From: Pseudescherichia sp031987975
Lineage (GTDB): Bacteria; Pseudomonadota; Gammaproteobacteria; Enterobacterales; Enterobacteriaceae
Direction of reading: 5' to 3'
Assembly (NCBI RefSeq): GCF_031987975.1
Contig: NZ_DALZYX010000001.1
Location: forward strand, 596,531 to 660,530
DNA length: 64,000 bases
Made by a program: the position numbers and the translations under genes
The notes under the pieces: model-generated
What the model was told of the DNA's origin: nothing
Seen by the model: only the letters and a program-made list of their open reading frames with translations
Database searches by the model: none
Part shown: in pieces, positions 60,601-64,000 of the stretch
Layout of the letters: every line of letters begins with the position of its first letter
How positions within the stretch are numbered: position 1 is the first letter of the stretch

Positions 60601-61398
60601 ATGATAAAGTGGCCCTGGAAAGCAAATGAAGCATCACGGATGACAACCTACCCTTGGGAAGATGCGCTTGCCATACCGGTATTGGCAAACCTGACGCCGG
60701 ACGAGCAGTATCGTCTGGCGCAGCTGGCTGAGCGCTTTTTACAGCAGAAGCGTCTGGTGGCGCTACAGGGTTTCGATCTCGATGCGCTCAAGAGCAGCCG
60801 TATTGCCCTGCTCTTTTGCCTGCCGGTGCTTGAACTGGGGCTGGAGTGGCTCGACGGGTTTCATGAGGTGCTGATCTATCCGGCTCCCTTTATTGTCGAT
60901 GATGAGTGGGAAGATGACATTGGTCTGGTGCACAGTCAGCGGGTTGTGCAGTCCGGGCAGAGCTGGCAGCAGGGACCGATTGTTCTCAACTGGTTAGACA
61001 TTCAGGACTCGTTTGACGCTTCCGGCTTCAACCTGATCGTGCATGAAGTTGCGCATAAGCTCGATACCCGCAACGGCGACCGCGCCAGCGGCGTACCCTT
61101 TATTCCGCTTCGCGAGGTTGCCGGCTGGGAACACGATCTCCATGCGGCTATGAATAATATTCAGGACGAAATCGATCTGGTGGGTGAAAGCACGGCCAGC
61201 ATCGACGCCTATGCGGCGACCGATCCCGCCGAATGTTTTGCTGTACTGTCCGAGTATTTCTTTAGTGCCCCTGAACTTTTTGCGCCAAGGTTCCCATCGT
61301 TATGGCAACGCTTTTGCCACTTTTATCGTCAGGATCCCCTTGCCCGTTTACGTGCCAATACCACGGCTTCCATGTCAGGACGTTATCGCGTTCAGTAA
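60601..61398 (+). CDS. mtfA: Mlc-titration factor and zinc peptidase MtfA
   Basis: 265-residue cytoplasmic metallopeptidase (formerly YeeI) that binds the Mlc repressor and so modulates ptsG expression. The zincin motif HEVAH is at 148-152 (ligands His148 and His152, catalytic Glu149), with the third ligand Glu211 in DPAECFAV. Same length as E. coli; only the last 20 residues differ clearly. Confidence 0.96.
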   Translation: MIKWPWKANEASRMTTYPWEDALAIPVLANLTPDEQYRLAQLAERFLQQKRLVALQGFDLDALKSSRIALLFCLPVLELGLEWLDGFHEVLIYPAPFIVDDEWEDDIGLVHSQRVVQSGQSWQQGPIVLNWLDIQDSFDASGFNLIVHEVAHKLDTRNGDRASGVPFIPLREVAGWEHDLHAAMNNIQDEIDLVGESTASIDAYAATDPAECFAVLSEYFFSAPELFAPRFPSLWQRFCHFYRQDPLARLRANTTASMSGRYRVQ

Positions 61399-61498
61399 AA
61401 GAGCAGTTTGTGTTATAATTAGCCAGTTAAATCAGCGGGTTAATTTTAGTGTTGACACTAAAATGCGTGGCCAGTAATATGCGCCCCGTTCACACGAT

Positions 61499-61574
61499 TC
61501 CTCTGTAGTTCAGTCGGTAGAACGGCGGACTGTTAATCCGTATGTCACTGGTTCGAGTCCAGTCAGAGGAGCCA
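61499..61574 (+). tRNA. asnT: tRNA-Asn(GUU)
   Basis: 76 nt with encoded CCA, acceptor TCCTCTG/CAGAGGA, anticodon GTT in the GGACTGTTAATCC stem-loop. Located between mtfA and cbl as in E. coli, and repeated at the window end. Confidence 0.97.
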
Positions 61575-61582
61575 AATTTAAG

Positions 61583-61607
61583 AAGCCCGCTTTTTAGCGG
61601 GCTTTTT
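61583..61607 (+). terminator. asnT terminator
   Basis: Eight-base-pair stem AAGCCCGC/GCGGGCTT with a TTTTTA loop followed by a T-run, 8 bp after the tRNA. Confidence 0.88.
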
Positions 61608-61655
61608 GCTTTTCAGCGATTAACCATTTTAAAGGCTCGCCGGGTTTTTATACGA

Positions 61656-62606
61656 TTAGATCTGGTAATCCAGTACCATCTCATCCGGCTCCATCACCTG
61701 ACGCTTGATATCCTCTACGGAGAGGCCAGCATTGCACAGTTCGATAAAGCGCCAGACATAGTTGCGCTGGAGCTGTCCACGTTTAAGGCCCAGCCAAACG
61801 GTATTCGCGTCAAACAGATGGCGGGTATCAAGACGAACCAGCGCCCCAGCCTCCTGCTCACTGCCTGACTGTTCAGCAACAATGCCCACGCCCAGACCCA
61901 GCTCAACGTAGGTTCTGATCACATCTGAGTCCTGTGCGCTCAGCACGACGTCTGGGATCAGTCCCTTGCGGCCAAACGCTTCATCGATGCGTGACCGGCC
62001 GGTAATACCTTGCCGGTAGGTAATTAGCGGCCAGCGGCTAATCTCTTCCAGCGTGAGCGGGGAGGCATTAGCGAGCGGATGATCCTGCGGGATCAGCAGA
62101 CTGTGGTGCCAGCGGAACCACGGGAAAGCCACCAGCGCCGGATCGTTACTTAAACGCTCGCTGGCAATACCGATATCCGCCCCGCCGTTGTGCAGCAGTG
62201 ACTCAATCTCCTGTGGCGTTCCCTGAATCAGCTCGAGCCGTACCTCAGGAAAGAGCGCCCGGAAAGATTTGATCACCGGCGGCAGGCTATAGCGCGCCTG
62301 AGTATGGGTAGTAGCAACGGTCAACACGCCGGAGGTATCGTTGGTAAAGAGATCGGCGAGTCGGCGAACATTGCTGGCCTCGTTGAGGATCCGCTCGGCA
62401 ATCACCAGCAGTGCTTTGCCCGGCTCGGTCATACCCAGCAGGCGTTTTCCCCGGCGGATGAAGATCTCAATTCCCAGCTCCTCTTCCAGCTCGCGTATAT
62501 GACGGCTGACGCCGGACTGAGAGGTATAGAGCATATTGGCGACTTCGGTCAGGTTATAGTCCCGGCGCGCCGCTTCCCGGATTATTTTTAGTTGCTGGAA
62601 ATTCAT
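61656..62606 (-). CDS. cbl: sulfur-starvation LysR regulator Cbl
   Basis: CysB-like activator of genes for sulfonate use (tau and ssu operons), inactivated by adenylylsulfate. 316 residues from ATG 62606 after GGAGGG; the frame extends upstream but E. coli Cbl has this start and length. N-terminal winged helix (1-60, TEVANMLYTSQSGVSRHIRELE), then the LysR effector domain. In the nac-cbl order, cbl can also be read from the nitrogen-controlled nac promoter. Confidence 0.96.
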   Translation of the reverse strand: MNFQQLKIIREAARRDYNLTEVANMLYTSQSGVSRHIRELEEELGIEIFIRRGKRLLGMTEPGKALLVIAERILNEASNVRRLADLFTNDTSGVLTVATTHTQARYSLPPVIKSFRALFPEVRLELIQGTPQEIESLLHNGGADIGIASERLSNDPALVAFPWFRWHHSLLIPQDHPLANASPLTLEEISRWPLITYRQGITGRSRIDEAFGRKGLIPDVVLSAQDSDVIRTYVELGLGVGIVAEQSGSEQEAGALVRLDTRHLFDANTVWLGLKRGQLQRNYVWRFIELCNAGLSVEDIKRQVMEPDEMVLDYQI

Positions 62607-62707
62607 CCTACCCTCCAGAGCCAACAGACATAACGCTATTGTTAAAGTCTGAGGCCTGGCAGGACAAATAATAAAAACCAGCATCTTATTCCTTTATGGA
62701 ATAAAAA

Positions 62708-63625
62708 CTAACCCACTAACAGTAGCTCGCGGTTTTCCAGGGTTGGGCGGCTGACCAGCGACAGCAGAATATCTTTAACTGCCTGCGCCTGCGGCGACAG
62801 CGCTCCGTGAGCAGATGTATTTAGCGAGAGCGGGAGACTCATGGACGGTGCCGTAATGCGCGCCATCCAGCCATTTGCCGCACTGCAGAGGGATCGCGCC
62901 GCAGATTCCGGCAGTACTGTGACCCCCATTCCGCTGGCAATCGCTGCGGTTAAGGTCGTAATGGACTCAATCTCGCCGATAATTTTCGCCGTCAGGCGAC
63001 GCAGGGAGAATGCTTCGTCAACCCGCAGGCGCACCGCGCTATAATCACGCGGCAGGAACAGATTCATCTCCGCTACGGCGGTAAGATCGACGCTCTGCCC
63101 TGGGCAATCCCGGGTACCCACCAGGTAGAGATCCTCTTTCAGCAGCGGCTGGCTGGCGATACCCTCTGCCGGCGCACGTTCATAGAGCACGGCCATATCC
63201 AGCTGGCCGCCGATAAGCTTATCGTTAAGATCGGTACCGCTGTTCTCGTGCAGATAGACCATCACGTCCGGCAGTTCGTTGCGCACGGCCTGCAGCAGCG
63301 GCATGGTAATAGAGGATGCCGCTGTCCCCGGTGCCAGGCCAATTGCCACCTGTCCGCGCAGGGTCTGGCCAACGTTGTTGACCGCCAGCTGGGCCTGCTC
63401 ACACTGGCGCAGAATGGTTCGGGCGTGGGTGTAGAGTATCTTCCCGGCTTCGGTAGGGGTTACGCCACGCTTGGTGCGAATTAACAGCTGCTGATCCATT
63501 TCACCTTCAAGCGTTGCTACCTGCTGGCTCAGCGCGGGCTGCGCGATATGTAAAACTTCTGCGGCCTGGGTCAGGCTACCGATATCAACAATTTTTACGA
63601 AATACTTCAGCCGTCTTAAGTTCAT
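62708..63625 (-). CDS. nac: nitrogen assimilation control LysR regulator Nac
   Basis: Couples sigma54/NtrC nitrogen-starvation control to sigma70 genes: activates ut, put and ure-type operons and represses gdhA. 305 residues, the family length. N-terminal winged helix (1-60, SLTQAAEVLHIAQPALSQQ), then the effector domain. It has a sigma54 promoter and an upstream NtrC site in this window. Confidence 0.96.
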   Translation of the reverse strand: MNLRRLKYFVKIVDIGSLTQAAEVLHIAQPALSQQVATLEGEMDQQLLIRTKRGVTPTEAGKILYTHARTILRQCEQAQLAVNNVGQTLRGQVAIGLAPGTAASSITMPLLQAVRNELPDVMVYLHENSGTDLNDKLIGGQLDMAVLYERAPAEGIASQPLLKEDLYLVGTRDCPGQSVDLTAVAEMNLFLPRDYSAVRLRVDEAFSLRRLTAKIIGEIESITTLTAAIASGMGVTVLPESAARSLCSAANGWMARITAPSMSLPLSLNTSAHGALSPQAQAVKDILLSLVSRPTLENRELLLVG

Positions 63626-63683
63626 TTTGCCTCCGGAACTAAACGCGTAGGTTGATGCATGTAAGTCTCTTGTCGGAGGAGTT

Positions 63684-63698
63684 GCAAGATGCTTGCCA
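63684..63698 (-). promoter_or_regulatory. sigma54 promoter of nac
   Basis: Minus strand TGGCAA, five bases, TTGC, with invariant GG and GC at the -24/-12 spacing. Lies about 60 bp before the nac start. Confidence 0.85.
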
Positions 63699-63816
63699 AT
63701 TATTGAAAAGTGGTTTTGATTCTGGCTAACAGGCTGGATTATAAGAGTTTCTGATTACCTTACCCCTTGTCACTACGCAAAACGCCCCATTTGCCCTGCC
63801 CCATAAGGGGTAGTTT

Positions 63817-63833
63817 TGCACTGATGTGGTGCA
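63817..63833. promoter_or_regulatory. NtrC enhancer site upstream of nac
   Basis: TGCACTGATGTGGTGCA fits the NtrC consensus TGCAC-N5-TGGTGCA exactly. It lies about 130 bp upstream of the sigma54 promoter, a normal enhancer distance. The rest of 63626-63957 holds no gene. Confidence 0.85.
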
Positions 63834-63957
63834 TAACCATCATTTTTGCTGATGAATACGCCAGATTGCTGCAAATCTCAGCAAACGATCGCCGGAACCA
63901 CATCGAGGCTTTGACAATGCTCTCTGCCGCCGCTACTATTCGCCTCGTTCACACGAT

Positions 63958-64000
63958 TCCTCTGTAGTTCAGTCGGTAGAACGGCGGACTGTTAATCCGT
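63958..64000 (+). tRNA. tRNA-Asn(GUU), cut by the window end
   Basis: The first 43 nt are identical to asnT at 61499, including D-arm and anticodon GTT; the gene is truncated by the end of the window. About ten bases before it (GTTCACACGA) are also shared with asnT. Corresponds to one of the asnU/asnV/asnW copies near cbl-nac. Confidence 0.93.

Overview
The window is chromosomal DNA of an enteric gammaproteobacterium (Enterobacteriaceae). Gene order and protein sequences follow the Escherichia/Salmonella ftnA-tyrP-yecA to nac segment almost gene for gene. The presence of nac, the flagellin type and the accessory genes suggest the Enterobacter/Lelliottia/Leclercia neighbourhood, but genus is an inference.

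Layout. 1-2.9 kb: ftnA (iron storage), tyrP (tyrosine uptake), yecA. 3.0-7.6 kb: an accessory three-gene operon with two dynamin-like GTPases and a tail-anchored coiled-coil protein, inserted next to the leuZ-cysT-glyW tRNA genes. 7.8-13 kb: the tRNAs, pgsA, uvrC, uvrY, yecF, sdiA. 13-16.5 kb: L-cystine uptake and D-cysteine breakdown (tcyN, tcyL, dcyD, tcyJ). 16.5-21.6 kb: late flagellar genes fliZ, fliA, fliC, fliD, fliS, fliT with divergent sigma28 promoters. 21.7-27 kb: amyA, yedD, yedEF, a kbp homologue and an AT-rich membrane acyltransferase that interrupt the flagellar region. 27.2-38.4 kb: fliE and fliF to fliR (basal body, switch, export apparatus). 38.4-46.9 kb: rcsA with its RcsAB box, dsrB, the DsrA small RNA, yodD, yedP, dgcQ, yedI, yedA, vsr without an adjacent dcm, a candidate RseX-like small RNA, and an OmpS1-type porin. 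60.4-64 kb: serU, mtfA, asnT, cbl, nac with a sigma54 promoter and NtrC site, and the start of a second Asn tRNA.

The most striking region is 47.8-60.2 kb. It is a 12.4-kb phage-derived cluster containing a LexA-type self-cleaving repressor, a phage-82-type Q antiterminator, a pinholin/SAR-endolysin/Rz/Rz1 lysis cassette, and a long non-contractile tail module from tail terminator to a receptor-binding esterase fibre. I find no integrase, replication, terminase, portal or capsid gene. Reading frames are intact, the lambda-type minus-1 frameshift signal is kept, and the tape measure is strongly shortened. A family of 13-bp operators sits at the repressor/Q control region and upstream of the late promoter, and five same-facing intrinsic terminators punctuate the late operon. 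The simplest reading is an SOS-induced F-type tailocin (a headless phage-tail bacteriocin). A recently decayed prophage is the main alternative.

The flagellar genes form one coordinated system: FliA and FliZ control it, fliC and fliD are driven by sigma28 promoters, and fliE to fliR build the basal body and export gate. RcsA and DgcQ next to them belong to the opposing sessile programme of capsule and cyclic-di-GMP.
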